DNA of 64,000 nt from Neobacillus muris (GCF_943193175.1 NZ_CALPDF010000025.1:1-64000); one strand, 5' to 3'. Positions 35,203-43,217 are shown, numbered from the stretch's first letter. A program made the numbers and translations. Notes: a model not told the origin generated them from the letters alone.

Positions 35203-35519
35203 GCTGGGGGATCCTCCTGATTATTTTAGGAACGGCTTTAGTGACTTTCCTGCCGCGGGTTATTCCACTGATGGTCCTTAGCCGCTTTGAATTGCCGGAA
35301 TGGGCGGCTCGCTGGCTGAGTTTTGTTCCTACTTCCGTAATGGCAGCACTGGTAGGGCAGGAGATTTTTATGAATGATGGAGAATGGCTCCTATCTTTCC
35401 GTAATCTTGATTTTATCGCAGCCATCCCGACCTTTTTTATTGCCCTAAAAACTCGGAGCCTGCTGGCAACTGTACTGTCAGGGATCATTACCATGATGCT
35501 GCTGCGTGTCTTTTTTTAA
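35193..35519 (+). CDS. azlD: AzlD family small subunit
   Basis: A 108-residue, mostly hydrophobic protein with LLIILGTALVTFLPRVIPL and FVPTSVMAALVGQE, the AzlD signatures, and three to four helices. Translation is coupled to azlC by a ten-base overlap. A short terminator follows. Confidence 0.9.
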   Translation: MEVSWGILLIILGTALVTFLPRVIPLMVLSRFELPEWAARWLSFVPTSVMAALVGQEIFMNDGEWLLSFRNLDFIAAIPTFFIALKTRSLLATVLSGIITMMLLRVFF

Positions 35520-35536
35520 ATATTCTTGTCATGAAG

Positions 35537-35558
35537 AGCAGCCATTGGGCTGCTTTTT
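35537..35558 (+). terminator. Terminator of azlCD
   Basis: AGCAGCC pairs with GGCTGCT around ATTG, then five T; it touches the 3' end of the convergent small gene. Confidence 0.8.
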
Positions 35559-35715
35559 AGCTTTTAGGATCCTTGTCATTATTTAAACTATTTGTCGGGT
35601 TATTTGCTGCCTGATCGTATTGCTCTTTGGACATTCCCAGATTTTCTTTTGTCCTTGTGTCCCAGATACTATATTTAATATCGACAGAATCTTTTCGGTT
35701 TGCCTTTTTACTCAC
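35557..35715 (-). CDS. Small hydrophilic protein, 52 residues
   Basis: A short frame MSKKANRKDSVDIKYSIW... ending NNDKDPKS. It begins at GTG with a perfect GGAGGTGG ribosome site 5 bases upstream, and ends exactly at the azlCD terminator. It is very hydrophilic, contains no Cys and resembles the small, lysine- and asparagine-rich proteins common near spore-protein genes. No family was recognised, but start signal, position and composition support a real gene. Confidence 0.6.
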   Translation of the reverse strand: MSKKANRKDSVDIKYSIWDTRTKENLGMSKEQYDQAANNPTNSLNNDKDPKS

Positions 35716-35877
35716 AACATCCACCTCCATCTATTAATATTTTGCAAATTGATAACAGAAATATGCGGCAATAATATTCTTTAAAACATCCCGATCTTGG
35801 ATGCAGTTATAAAAATTGCTCCCTCTAAGCTATAATGTAAGAGGTTCATTTAACTTTACTAAAACAGGAATGATGTT

Positions 35878-36999
35878 ATGAAAAAAATAATTGTTGTTGG
35901 GGCTGGCATATTAGGAGCATCTACAGCCTACCATCTAACTAAGTACGGAGCAGAAGTCATTATTGTGGATAGAAGTGACCCTGGGCAGGCAACTGATGCC
36001 GCTGCGGGAATTGTCTGCCCATGGCTGTCCCAGCGGCGAAATAAGGCATGGTACAACCTGGCTAAAGGCGGAGCCCGATATTATCCTGAATTAATGGCCG
36101 ATTTAGAAGCTGAAGGTGAAAGAAATACAGGGTATAAACGAGTGGGTGCACTTAGTTTGCATACCGATCCAATAAAATTGGAGCAAATGGCTGAACGTGC
36201 CCGAAAACGCAGGAAGGATGCACCGGAAATCGGTGAAATTGACATTTTATCACCGGCTGAAACCAAACGGCTGTTTCCGCCTTTATCGGAGGAATACGGC
36301 TCCGTTTATGTCAGCGGCGGAGCCCGGGTGAATGGGCGGGAATTAAGGGATGCGCTGGTTCATGCAGCTGTTAAAAGAGGAGCCATCTGTTTAAATGGGA
36401 ATGCCTCGATCATTCGTGAGGGCAGTCAAGTGTTCGGAGTAAAGCTGGGAGATAAAAGGCTGGAGGCCGATCTTGTTATGGTTGCGGCAGGTGCATGGTC
36501 AAATGAAGTTTTAAACCCGCTGGGAGTAGAATTTTTAGTAAAATCCCAAAAAGCGCAGATTATTCATTTGGAGCTTCCTGATATGGATACTGGCTCCTGG
36601 CCGGTTATTATGCCTCCACATACCCAATATATCCTCACATTTGATGACGGCCGAGTAGTTGCAGGATCTACCCATGAAAATGATGCTGGTTTTGATCATC
36701 GAGTGACTCCAGGGGGAATACATGAGATTTTAGATCAGGTATTAGATACGGCCCCAGGTTTGGCCAATAGCACATTTCTTGAAACAAGGGTGGGATTTCG
36801 ACCTTTTACCCCAGGATTTTTACCTGTTGCTGGTCCATTACCTGGCTTTGAAGGAATTTATGTGGCAAACGGACTGGGGTCTTCCGGACTGACTAGCGGT
36901 CCATACCTTGGCAGAGAACTTGCCAAATCTGTACTAGGCAAAGAGACTGAAATTGATTTGAGCAGCTATGATGTTTCCTTGGCTCTAAAATCTAAGTAA
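35878..36999 (+). CDS. FAD-dependent amino acid oxidase/dehydrogenase (DadA/glycine-oxidase-like)
   Basis: A 373-residue DAO-family flavoprotein. The FAD Rossmann motif is VGAGILGASTAYHLTKYGAE at the N-terminus. VMVAAGAWSNEVL is near residue 200, and the C-terminal FAD segment GFRPFTPGFLPVAGPLPG, YVANGLGSSGLTSGPYLG is complete. It would deaminate or demethylate an amino acid at the membrane or in the cytosol. A TATAAT -10 box at 35831-35836 lies inside a CCTCT...AGAGG inverted repeat. Confidence 0.85.
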   Translation: MKKIIVVGAGILGASTAYHLTKYGAEVIIVDRSDPGQATDAAAGIVCPWLSQRRNKAWYNLAKGGARYYPELMADLEAEGERNTGYKRVGALSLHTDPIKLEQMAERARKRRKDAPEIGEIDILSPAETKRLFPPLSEEYGSVYVSGGARVNGRELRDALVHAAVKRGAICLNGNASIIREGSQVFGVKLGDKRLEADLVMVAAGAWSNEVLNPLGVEFLVKSQKAQIIHLELPDMDTGSWPVIMPPHTQYILTFDDGRVVAGSTHENDAGFDHRVTPGGIHEILDQVLDTAPGLANSTFLETRVGFRPFTPGFLPVAGPLPGFEGIYVANGLGSSGLTSGPYLGRELAKSVLGKETEIDLSSYDVSLALKSK

Positions 37000-37000
37000 A

Positions 37001-37022
37001 GGGCAGATTTCACTCTGCCCCT
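37001..37022. terminator. Hairpin between convergent genes
   Basis: GGGCAGA pairs with TCTGCCC; T tracts on both sides are short, so it is a weak bidirectional terminator. Confidence 0.5.
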
Positions 37023-37156
37023 TAGCCTTTCTTTCCTTTTTGCTTCAGCTTATACTCAGCATCACTCATGACAGGATTATTCCGAGGAACGCTCTTAGTC
37101 AATGCCTTTTTCAGTTCTACGCTGGCGTCATCACCTGTGTTATATCTTTTGTCCAT
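37022..37156 (-). CDS. Small basic protein, 44 residues
   Basis: A short frame MDKRYNTGDDASVELKKA... ending KLKQKGKKG. It has ATG with GGAGGAA 8 bases upstream. It is highly charged with a basic tail. Another small minus-strand gene starts upstream (37174-37470) with an 18-base gap, so the two are probably co-transcribed. No family recognised; a sporulation-linked role would be a guess. Confidence 0.6.
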   Translation of the reverse strand: MDKRYNTGDDASVELKKALTKSVPRNNPVMSDAEYKLKQKGKKG

Positions 37157-37173
37157 GAAAAATTCCTCCAGAT

Positions 37174-37470
37174 TTATGGTTGAAAAACAACTTCTCCATC
37201 CTCGCTGATTTCTATGGTTGAATAGCTTTTGAACGTTTCAAAATTGGTAATTTCATGTTTGAATTGACTGGAAAAGCTCTCCATATAAGGTTTATAAACT
37301 TCTGGATCTTTAACAAGGTGGTAAAAATATATTCTTTTTCCATTCTTCCTATTGCTTACTCGTAATAAAAAGCGATCGTCCCCAAATTGTTCTTTAAACC
37401 ATGTTCTTGCTTCTTCATGACTATTGAAATCTGGGATCTGATCATATTCAACTGAAAAATCCTGATCCAA
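37174..37470 (-). CDS. Conserved hypothetical protein, 98 residues
   Basis: A soluble protein with no recognised domain: DFNSHEEARTWFKEQFGDDRFLLRVSNRKNGKRIYFYHLV in the middle and a C-terminal strand EISEDGEVVFQP. The alternating charged and aromatic pattern suggests a small alpha/beta fold. ATG with GAGGTGAA upstream. First gene of a two-gene minus-strand unit. Confidence 0.7.
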   Translation of the reverse strand: MDQDFSVEYDQIPDFNSHEEARTWFKEQFGDDRFLLRVSNRKNGKRIYFYHLVKDPEVYKPYMESFSSQFKHEITNFETFKSYSTIEISEDGEVVFQP

Positions 37471-37553
37471 GTTAATTCACCTCAACTTTTTTCCGATATA
37501 TTTAGGTTCTGTTTCGAAGCCAGTTCATATCCGTACAGCTAAATACATCTAAA

Positions 37554-37586
37554 GGAAACGGCTGCCCAATATGGACAGCCGTTTCC
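37554..37586. terminator. Terminator after the SASP gene
   Basis: GGAAACGGCTG-CCC pairs with GG-ACAGCCGTTTCC. On the minus strand it is followed by CTTT, weakly T-rich. Confidence 0.65.
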
Positions 37587-37610
37587 AGAAATGCACAAGG
37601 TCTTTTGAAG

Positions 37611-37805
37611 CTACCGGCCTTGCTGATTTTGTAAGGATTGTTCTGCATAGGCAATAAGGCGTTTTGTCATTTCACCGCCAACTGAACCATTTGCTCGTGC
37701 GGTCGTATCAGCACCAAGCTGCACTCCAAACTCATTGGCGATTTCTTGTTTCATTTGATCCAGAACATTGCCTGCACCAGGAACCAAAAGTTTGTTTCTA
37801 GCCAT
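37611..37805 (-). CDS. Alpha/beta-type small acid-soluble spore protein
   Basis: A 64-residue SASP that coats and protects DNA in the dormant spore. It has both family signatures: the germination-protease region [20 protein letters not shown], cut by GPR between Glu and Phe, and the C-terminal [16 protein letters not shown]. Length is typical. Minus-strand GGGAGTGATGT precedes the ATG. It shows that the host forms endospores. It would be expressed in the forespore from a sigma-G promoter; no clear -35/-10 pair was fixed. Confidence 0.93.
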   Translation of the reverse strand: MARNKLLVPGAGNVLDQMKQEIANEFGVQLGADTTARANGSVGGEMTKRLIAYAEQSLQNQQGR

Positions 37806-37830
37806 GATACATCACTCCCGACGAATTTTT

Positions 37831-37849
37831 GAGCAATTATTAATTGCTC
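37831..37849. repeat. Perfect inverted repeat in the SASP 5' region
   Basis: GAGCAATTA-T-TAATTGCTC lies 26 bases upstream of the SASP ATG, where it would form a leader hairpin stabilising the mRNA or mark a regulator site. Confidence 0.5.
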
Positions 37850-37903
37850 GTATATAATTTAACCAGTTTACAAAACATAATTCACAGACTAGGTTTGTAA
37901 AGA

Positions 37904-39046
37904 TTAATTGGCATAAAAGTTTTCCGTGTAATAGGGCTGGGATTTGTCATTAAAGGCAACACCCACTCCTAAATATTCATAGCCATTCCGGAGAATATTT
38001 TCCCGATGGCCAAGGGAATTCATTAATCCTTCATGGGCAAAAATGCTGCTTAACTGTCCATATGCAAGGTTTTCACCTGCCAGTAAGAAAATGATTTGAT
38101 CTTGTTTCATGCGGTCAAAAGGAGATTGGCCTTGCAGGTTCGTATGGGAAAAATAATCATTTACCGCCATATCGCGGCTATGTTTCCGCGCCGTTTCTCT
38201 CACGTGCGAATCCCATGTCAAGGTCGTCAGCTGATGATTAACCCGGGATGCATTTGTCAGATCAAACAGCTGGTATTCGAAACCTTCCTTTAGCTCAGAA
38301 GTAGCTTTTGAATAGTAATCAGCTTTTTCATCCTCCAGGTCTTTGCGGATTAATTGCATGGCTGTCACAGTATGACCATTGTGCTTATCGTAAAAAACAG
38401 TTACATAGACATCATCAAGCAGATACATATCATAATCACGGTCTTGTTCCAATTGATAGGTGATCAAGCCTTTTTGTATTTGAGTTATTGGTTCTCCAAG
38501 AGCCGCCCGTACCGTTTTTTTAGGAGTGCCCATTTTAATCCCATTTTTAGATGCGATCAAATCTTGATTGGTATAAAGTCCGGCCGCCTTGTTATTTTTA
38601 TCATACATAACCATAAAAAATTCCTGATAATGGTTATGGTAAGAATACCAGTCTGTGCCGTATTCGTTTAGGGAAGCCCGTTTAGCTGGTCCTGTCACTT
38701 GTTCAATTTCAGATTTCGGTTCTCCTAGTTCCACATTATGGATTGAAAAGACTTGCTCAGCTGGAGCTGCTAATTCTATTGATTTTGTTTCTTTTGGTTC
38801 GCGATCTTGCTGATTCAACGTAAGACCATCCAGCTGATTGCTCAGCTGCTTCCATAATTGTTGCAGATTCCCGAGGAAGCCGCTCATATCTGAAAGTGTA
38901 TCAGAGTTACTGGTCAATAAATTTATATCAGATTGAAGTTCATCAATTGTTTTCGTCCATTCACTTTTCGATAAATTTTTTTCTATAGTCGGTCCTGAAA
39001 AGCCAAAAAGCACGATAAGAGATAAAAGCACAAGAAATCTCCCCAT
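37904..39046 (-). CDS. Exported CAP/SCP-like domain protein (YlbC-like)
   Basis: A 380-residue secreted protein. An N-terminal hydrophobic signal (FLVLLSLIVLFGFSG) is followed by a linker to residue 95 and a CAP-associated N-domain with two repeats: VELGEPKSEIEQVTG, IKMGTPKKTVRAALG. A cysteine-poor CAP domain at the end has HSRDMAVNDYFSHTN, LLAGENLAYG and GHRENILRNGYEYLGVG. The His and Glu of the CAP pocket are present. Architecture matches YlbC of B. subtilis; role unknown, probably at the cell envelope or spore. Confidence 0.87.
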   Translation of the reverse strand: MGRFLVLLSLIVLFGFSGPTIEKNLSKSEWTKTIDELQSDINLLTSNSDTLSDMSGFLGNLQQLWKQLSNQLDGLTLNQQDREPKETKSIELAAPAEQVFSIHNVELGEPKSEIEQVTGPAKRASLNEYGTDWYSYHNHYQEFFMVMYDKNNKAAGLYTNQDLIASKNGIKMGTPKKTVRAALGEPITQIQKGLITYQLEQDRDYDMYLLDDVYVTVFYDKHNGHTVTAMQLIRKDLEDEKADYYSKATSELKEGFEYQLFDLTNASRVNHQLTTLTWDSHVRETARKHSRDMAVNDYFSHTNLQGQSPFDRMKQDQIIFLLAGENLAYGQLSSIFAHEGLMNSLGHRENILRNGYEYLGVGVAFNDKSQPYYTENFYAN

Positions 39047-39160
39047 AACTCACCCTCCATTTCTACTAGAATTGTAACCAATCTAGTTTAAATGTATAAG
39101 TGATATGCTTAGCTTAAAAATAATAAATAGGTTAGAATTGACAACGTGAGGAGTGAGGAA

Positions 39161-39961
39161 ATGACGAAAGATAAAAAGCGAGTGCTATTTATTGGCGCAG
39201 GGCGGATGGCGCAAGCGATTATAGAAGGACTGTCCAATAAACCGGAATTTGCGATCCTCGTTTCTAATAATGGAAATGAGGAACGACTGGAATTTGTGAA
39301 AAATCATTATGGAGTGGAAACAACAGTTAATTGGCTAAACAATCTAGTCAATATGGATATAATCTTTTTAGCCATGCCGCCGGATGCCCACGATACAATT
39401 CTAAATGAGTTGGCTAAACAGATTAATGGGCAATTGGTTTTAACGGTTGCTGCCGGCATTGGACCAGCTTATTTGGAAAGCAAACTTCCTAATTCAACGC
39501 CTGTTGCTTCGATCATGCCAAATACGGCTGCAAAATTAGGGGAGTCGATCACACTGTATGCGCCAGGCCAATATGTGAACCAGCAGCATGTCCAATGGAT
39601 TGAGTCCTTAATAAGCGGCATCGGACAATTTGAAAGAGTGACAGAAAAACAAATCCAAGAATTGACAGCAGTGACAGGAAGCGCCCCGGCATTTATCTAC
39701 AAATTAGCAGGCGCACTCGAACAAATGGCACTTGAAACAGGCATTACCCAACAGCAAGCAAGGAAACTCGTCTCGCAAATGATAGCAGGTTCCGCCGAAA
39801 TGTTGAAAACCAACATCGACACAAACGAACTAATCAACCAAGTCGCCACCCCGGGAGGATCCACCGCCGCAGGACTAGAACTGCTCGATGACCACCAATT
39901 CAGCACCACCATTCAGCAAGCCATCAACGCCTGCCGCCAAAAAGCCGCAGCAATAAAATAA
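39161..39961 (+). CDS. Pyrroline-5-carboxylate reductase family protein
   Basis: A 266-residue ProC-type enzyme reducing pyrroline-5-carboxylate to proline with NAD(P)H. The N-terminus is FIGAGRMAQAIIEGL, SIMPNTAAKLGES is near residue 115, and TAVTGSAPAFIYKL and QVATPGGSTAAGLELL form the dimer/active-site helices. ATG 39161 follows AGGAG by 7 bases; GTG 39146 is the alternative. It may be one of the ProI/ProG paralogues. The last 40 codons are strikingly C-rich, and a REP element begins with the base after the stop. Confidence 0.88.
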   Translation: MTKDKKRVLFIGAGRMAQAIIEGLSNKPEFAILVSNNGNEERLEFVKNHYGVETTVNWLNNLVNMDIIFLAMPPDAHDTILNELAKQINGQLVLTVAAGIGPAYLESKLPNSTPVASIMPNTAAKLGESITLYAPGQYVNQQHVQWIESLISGIGQFERVTEKQIQELTAVTGSAPAFIYKLAGALEQMALETGITQQQARKLVSQMIAGSAEMLKTNIDTNELINQVATPGGSTAAGLELLDDHQFSTTIQQAINACRQKAAAIK

Positions 39962-40015
39962 CCGGGGACAGTCCCCCGGTTTGTTAACGCTGTAAAGCGC
40001 TGGGGGACTGTCCCC
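39962..40015. repeat. REP-like palindromic element, copy 4
   Basis: CCGGGGACAGTCCCCCGG, spacer TTTGTTAACGCTGTAAAGCGC, then GGGGGACTGTCCCC. Both cores are intact. It abuts the stop codon of the P5C reductase gene. Confidence 0.85.
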
Positions 40016-40029
40016 AAAAATCCCAAAAA

Positions 40030-41211
40030 TCAATCGATGATTCCCATCCGTATGGCTTTTACGGCGACTTCGGTACGATTTTGTGCGTTTAGTCGTTTCA
40101 TGATATTAGAGATATGGTCTCTTACGGTATATTCACTCAGGTAAAGCTTAGACGCGGCTATTTGGGTGGAGGCACCCTCTGCAAGGAGTTTAATAATTTC
40201 AATTTCCCGTGGAGATAAGTATACTTGTTTGTCTTCTGGAGTGTCTTTTTTATTTCTTTCTGCTTGAAAGTGCTTAAGCAACAATTCTCCCGAGCTTTGG
40301 CCAAACTTTATCAGCGCCGGAAGCAGGCTGCTGTCCAGCGGAAAAAACGTTTCTGGTCCTTGATCTAAAATCATGCCGCCAATAATTTTTCCTTCTTCAG
40401 GCACATAAATCGGTACGATGATAAGGGAGGTAAGCTTGAAACTCTTCACATATTTTTCAGGAAATTCCTTTTCTGCATCCGCTACATATATAGGCTGGAA
40501 GTTCTTCATCTGAGTTCCCTGAGATTTCAGCTTTACCAGACTTTCATTCAGTACAGGGATATTGGTGATTTTTTCAGCGATGGCTTGGATTTCCTCATTA
40601 TTAAAATGGTGTCCGCAAAGACCTGCCGCAATGCTTTCTTCATTGGCAAACCTAAACAGGGCGCATCGCTGAAAAGGTAGGAAGTATCCAAAACCATAAC
40701 ATATGTTTTCTACGGCCTCTTGAAAAGTTTGGGAACGAATGATCCACTCATTAAATAAGATAACAGCATCCTTCCATACACTATAATGATAATTTTCCCT
40801 CTTAAATAACAGAACCTCACTAACTTTTGAAAATAAATAATGAATGGATGGATGCAATTTTGAAGAATATGAGATTTTCGCTTTGACAACACGATGAGCT
40901 GAATTTTCAAGCAAATTTAATTGAAATATCAACGCTTCTGGCTCCGGTTCACGATGGAATGCAGCCAGCCATGCTGCTGGCATGTCATCGAATAATTTGG
41001 ACAAATCGGCATCATCGTTGCGGACAGTTGATAAAAATTCATCCAGAAAATCACTAATAAACTCATATACAAAAATAGATTTTTTATTGGTGTTTTTTAA
41101 AAACTGAAGTGTGCTGTTCCACTCATCCAGCAGTTCGTCCAGATATCTGCTGAGCAGCCTAACCGCATCCTCCAATAAATGATTTAAATGATGGTTCAGA
41201 GATTTCGACAT
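40030..41211 (-). CDS. GAF-LuxR transcriptional regulator
   Basis: A 393-residue regulator. Residues 1-160 are helical with no known domain. Residues 165-310 look like a GAF sensor (FQEAVENICYGFGYFLPFQRCALFRF, SLIIVPIYVPEEGKIIGGMIL). Residues 328-390 are a LuxR/GerE HTH: LSPREIEIIKLLAEGASTQI, YLSEYTVRDHISNIMKRLNA, NRTEVAVKA. It lacks a receiver domain, so it senses a ligand rather than a phosphorelay. It faces away from the DUF6230 locus across a 278-base gap containing three inverted repeats and is its likely regulator. Confidence 0.85.
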   Translation of the reverse strand: MSKSLNHHLNHLLEDAVRLLSRYLDELLDEWNSTLQFLKNTNKKSIFVYEFISDFLDEFLSTVRNDDADLSKLFDDMPAAWLAAFHREPEPEALIFQLNLLENSAHRVVKAKISYSSKLHPSIHYLFSKVSEVLLFKRENYHYSVWKDAVILFNEWIIRSQTFQEAVENICYGFGYFLPFQRCALFRFANEESIAAGLCGHHFNNEEIQAIAEKITNIPVLNESLVKLKSQGTQMKNFQPIYVADAEKEFPEKYVKSFKLTSLIIVPIYVPEEGKIIGGMILDQGPETFFPLDSSLLPALIKFGQSSGELLLKHFQAERNKKDTPEDKQVYLSPREIEIIKLLAEGASTQIAASKLYLSEYTVRDHISNIMKRLNAQNRTEVAVKAIRMGIID

Positions 41212-41377
41212 GTGCTATGCACTCCTACAAATAGTTTGGCCGCCATTACTGCAAAATACTTATGTCATCCCAACATTACATAATTCAGCAAAATACCTTC
41301 CTTTTCCTGTCTTCTCTTGAAAGTTTTGATAAATATCTGCCAAAATTCACCCGGCCTCATAACACATGTGAGAAAAA

Positions 41378-41391
41378 CCTACAAATGTAGG
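41378..41391. promoter_or_regulatory. Inverted repeat 1 upstream of the DUF6230 gene
   Basis: CCTACA-AA-TGTAGG, a perfect 14-base palindrome. The size and sequence would suit a LuxR-family dimer. Confidence 0.5.
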
Positions 41392-41408
41392 GGTTAACTG
41401 ATTTTTTT

Positions 41409-41432
41409 ATTTGTCATAAAATTGTGACAAAT
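41409..41432. promoter_or_regulatory. Inverted repeat 2 upstream of the DUF6230 gene
   Basis: ATTTGTCA and TGACAAAT separated by eight bases, a perfect match. Confidence 0.5.
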
Positions 41433-41465
41433 AGGACCAAATATCTAGAAATCATTTTGGTCCTA
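41432..41465. promoter_or_regulatory. Inverted repeat 3, stem-loop at the DUF6230 leader
   Basis: TAGGACCAAA and TTTGGTCCTA, perfect over ten bases with a 14-base loop, ending 24 bases before the ATG. It shares one base with repeat 2. No T tract follows in either direction, so it is not a normal terminator; it could be an operator or an mRNA leader structure. Confidence 0.55.
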
Positions 41466-41489
41466 AAAAAGTAAAGGGGAGGACATTGA

Positions 41490-42074
41490 ATGACAGGAGA
41501 GGCTCTTATTATAGGAGGAAAAACGGTAAAGAAAAAATTAATGCTGGCCATACTGGGAGGGTTTATCTTTTTGGGAGCTCTGCTCGGGACTTTTGGGCTT
41601 ACTGGTGTTGCTTACGCCGTTCCAATTAGTGGATTCGGTGAATTCACGGTTAGCTTTGACAAGTTGGTCGGGAACGGATTTAAACTTTATGGGGGAATCG
41701 CAGACGGAGGTTCAAGGAAAGATAATCCAGTTGCAGTGAACGAAATTGACAGCGCTACCATAACTAATTTAAAAATAACAAAAGAATTTAAAGCACTTGG
41801 TATTAAGGCTGTCATCGAGGCGGGTAAACCTGTGGAAATTAAAGGTCTAATTCAAAAAGCCACCTTAATTAATGGTGATGCAAGTTTTACGAATTTAACA
41901 ATGAAAGAAAACTTTGTAGGGGATATTCAAAATCCAATGGAGGCGGCAGCAAAAGAGTTTACCCAGGATGCAGGGACCATTACGATCGAAAATGGTGATT
42001 TAAAAACTCTTTATCTGTTCCAGCAAACTGTTTCCCTGCCAGGGATGAAGGTATATTTTGAACCACTGCAATAA
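41490..42074 (+). CDS. DUF6230 family exported protein
   Basis: A 194-residue protein. A basic stretch KKKLM precedes a hydrophobic segment (LAILGGFIFLGALLGTFGLTG) with probable cleavage after AYA at about residue 46. The secreted part is rich in beta strands: FGEFTVSFDKLVGNGFKLYGG, DSATITNLKITKEF, ATLINGDASFTNLTM. This is the DUF6230 pattern, shared with actinobacteria, where it is likewise followed by a DUF6114 gene. No catalytic motif is visible. GGGGAGG lies before the ATG. First gene of a three-gene unit. Confidence 0.75.
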   Translation: MTGEALIIGGKTVKKKLMLAILGGFIFLGALLGTFGLTGVAYAVPISGFGEFTVSFDKLVGNGFKLYGGIADGGSRKDNPVAVNEIDSATITNLKITKEFKALGIKAVIEAGKPVEIKGLIQKATLINGDASFTNLTMKENFVGDIQNPMEAAAKEFTQDAGTITIENGDLKTLYLFQQTVSLPGMKVYFEPLQ

Positions 42075-42114
42075 GAATTGGCAATCGTAGATTACAAAAA
42101 TAAGGATGATAACC

Positions 42115-42543
42115 ATGAACTCCACCATGTCAATACGTGCGAGGTTCAAGAATTGGAGAGCAAGGCGCCCATTTTGGGGGGCGACCTTGTGCATCCTTGC
42201 TGGACTCGTCATTTTATGGGTGCCGGCGCAGCTTTACGAAGTGGCCGCTGCACCAGGAAGCATTATATTTGTAGGCTTTTTTCTTGGCGGACTGACTCTG
42301 CTGTTAGGAATATTGTCGTCTATCATGCCAAGACTGTCGACACTGCTGGGTGTTTTGGCAATATTTTCTTCTGTATTGTCCATAATGGGAGCTTTAGGAG
42401 GGTTTCTGATTGGAACGATTTTCGGAATCCTTGGCGGGGCCATGCTGATCGCATGGAAACCGGAATATGCTGTAAAGGAAGTGGTCCATACGCTGGACAA
42501 ACGAACAGAAAAAGAAATTGCGACTACCGAATTAGAGAATTAA
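42115..42543 (+). CDS. DUF6114 family membrane protein
   Basis: A 142-residue protein with a basic N-terminus (RARFKNWRARRPFWGA) and four hydrophobic segments (LCILAGLVILWVPAQLY, IIFVGFFLGGLTLLLGILSS, LLGVLAIFSSVLSIMGALGG and FLIGTIFGILGGAMLIAW). The C-terminus is short and charged. This is the DUF6114 layout and it is paired with DUF6230 as in actinobacteria. ATG 42115 is 8 bases after AAGGAT; ATG 42106 is inside the site. It probably anchors or exports the secreted neighbour proteins. Confidence 0.75.
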   Translation: MNSTMSIRARFKNWRARRPFWGATLCILAGLVILWVPAQLYEVAAAPGSIIFVGFFLGGLTLLLGILSSIMPRLSTLLGVLAIFSSVLSIMGALGGFLIGTIFGILGGAMLIAWKPEYAVKEVVHTLDKRTEKEIATTELEN

Positions 42544-42609
42544 AGGAAAAGGCTTCATTATACAATTTCTTTCATACTTAGAAAGAAACACCAGTAATAG
42601 AGAGAAACG

Positions 42610-43173
42610 GTGATTGGAATGAGAAAATCATATAAGTCTGCTAAACATGTTATTTTAATCTTTTTTACAATTCTTACTCTGATGATTCCAACTAAATATA
42701 GTTTAGCAGACAATGAATCGACCATCGGTTTCATCATTGAAGCCAATCAAATGGAGGGAACACCCCTTGGGATGTTGCTGGCTGTTGGAGACACGGCAGA
42801 CGAAAAAGCCCGGTCGATGCTGGAGTTAAAATTTGCGGATAGTTCAGTAAATGGATTAAAGATAAAAAAACTAGTGAAAACACAAAATGGCATCGTGACA
42901 ACTAAAATAACTTCAAATGAAATGGTACACTTCCAAACCTTAACACTAAAAGTATCCAATGCTGAATTTAAGGATATCTACGTACCAGAATTAGGAAAGA
43001 TAGGTTTTCATGATATTAAACTATTAGCTCATAATGTCGAAACAAATGCAGCCAACCTGCCACAATTCGTTTTAGAATTTGAAACAGGAGACACCCTAGA
43101 ACTCCAACCCAAAAACGAACAAGAACTCCAAACCATAAAAAACACACTAGAAAACCTATTTCCCCCCTCCTAA
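42610..43173 (+). CDS. Exported protein, possible divergent DUF6230 relative
   Basis: A 187-residue protein with a signal peptide (HVILIFFTILTLMIPTKYSLA). The mature part shares the strand pattern of the DUF6230 protein two genes upstream: IIEANQMEGTPLGMLLAVGD, SSVNGLKIKKLVK, NEMVHFQTLTLKVSNAEF. I infer a distant paralogue, not a certain one. It starts at GTG 42610 or ATG 42619, with a weak ribosome site. Its last 30 codons are A/C-rich and G-poor (G 10, C 38 of the 120 bases 43081-43200), unlike its front. A REP element follows. Confidence 0.6.
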   Translation: MIGMRKSYKSAKHVILIFFTILTLMIPTKYSLADNESTIGFIIEANQMEGTPLGMLLAVGDTADEKARSMLELKFADSSVNGLKIKKLVKTQNGIVTTKITSNEMVHFQTLTLKVSNAEFKDIYVPELGKIGFHDIKLLAHNVETNAANLPQFVLEFETGDTLELQPKNEQELQTIKNTLENLFPPS

Positions 43174-43217
43174 AAAGCAATTCCAACTAAAAAGCATCAC
43201 CCTCACAATGCCAGCAC

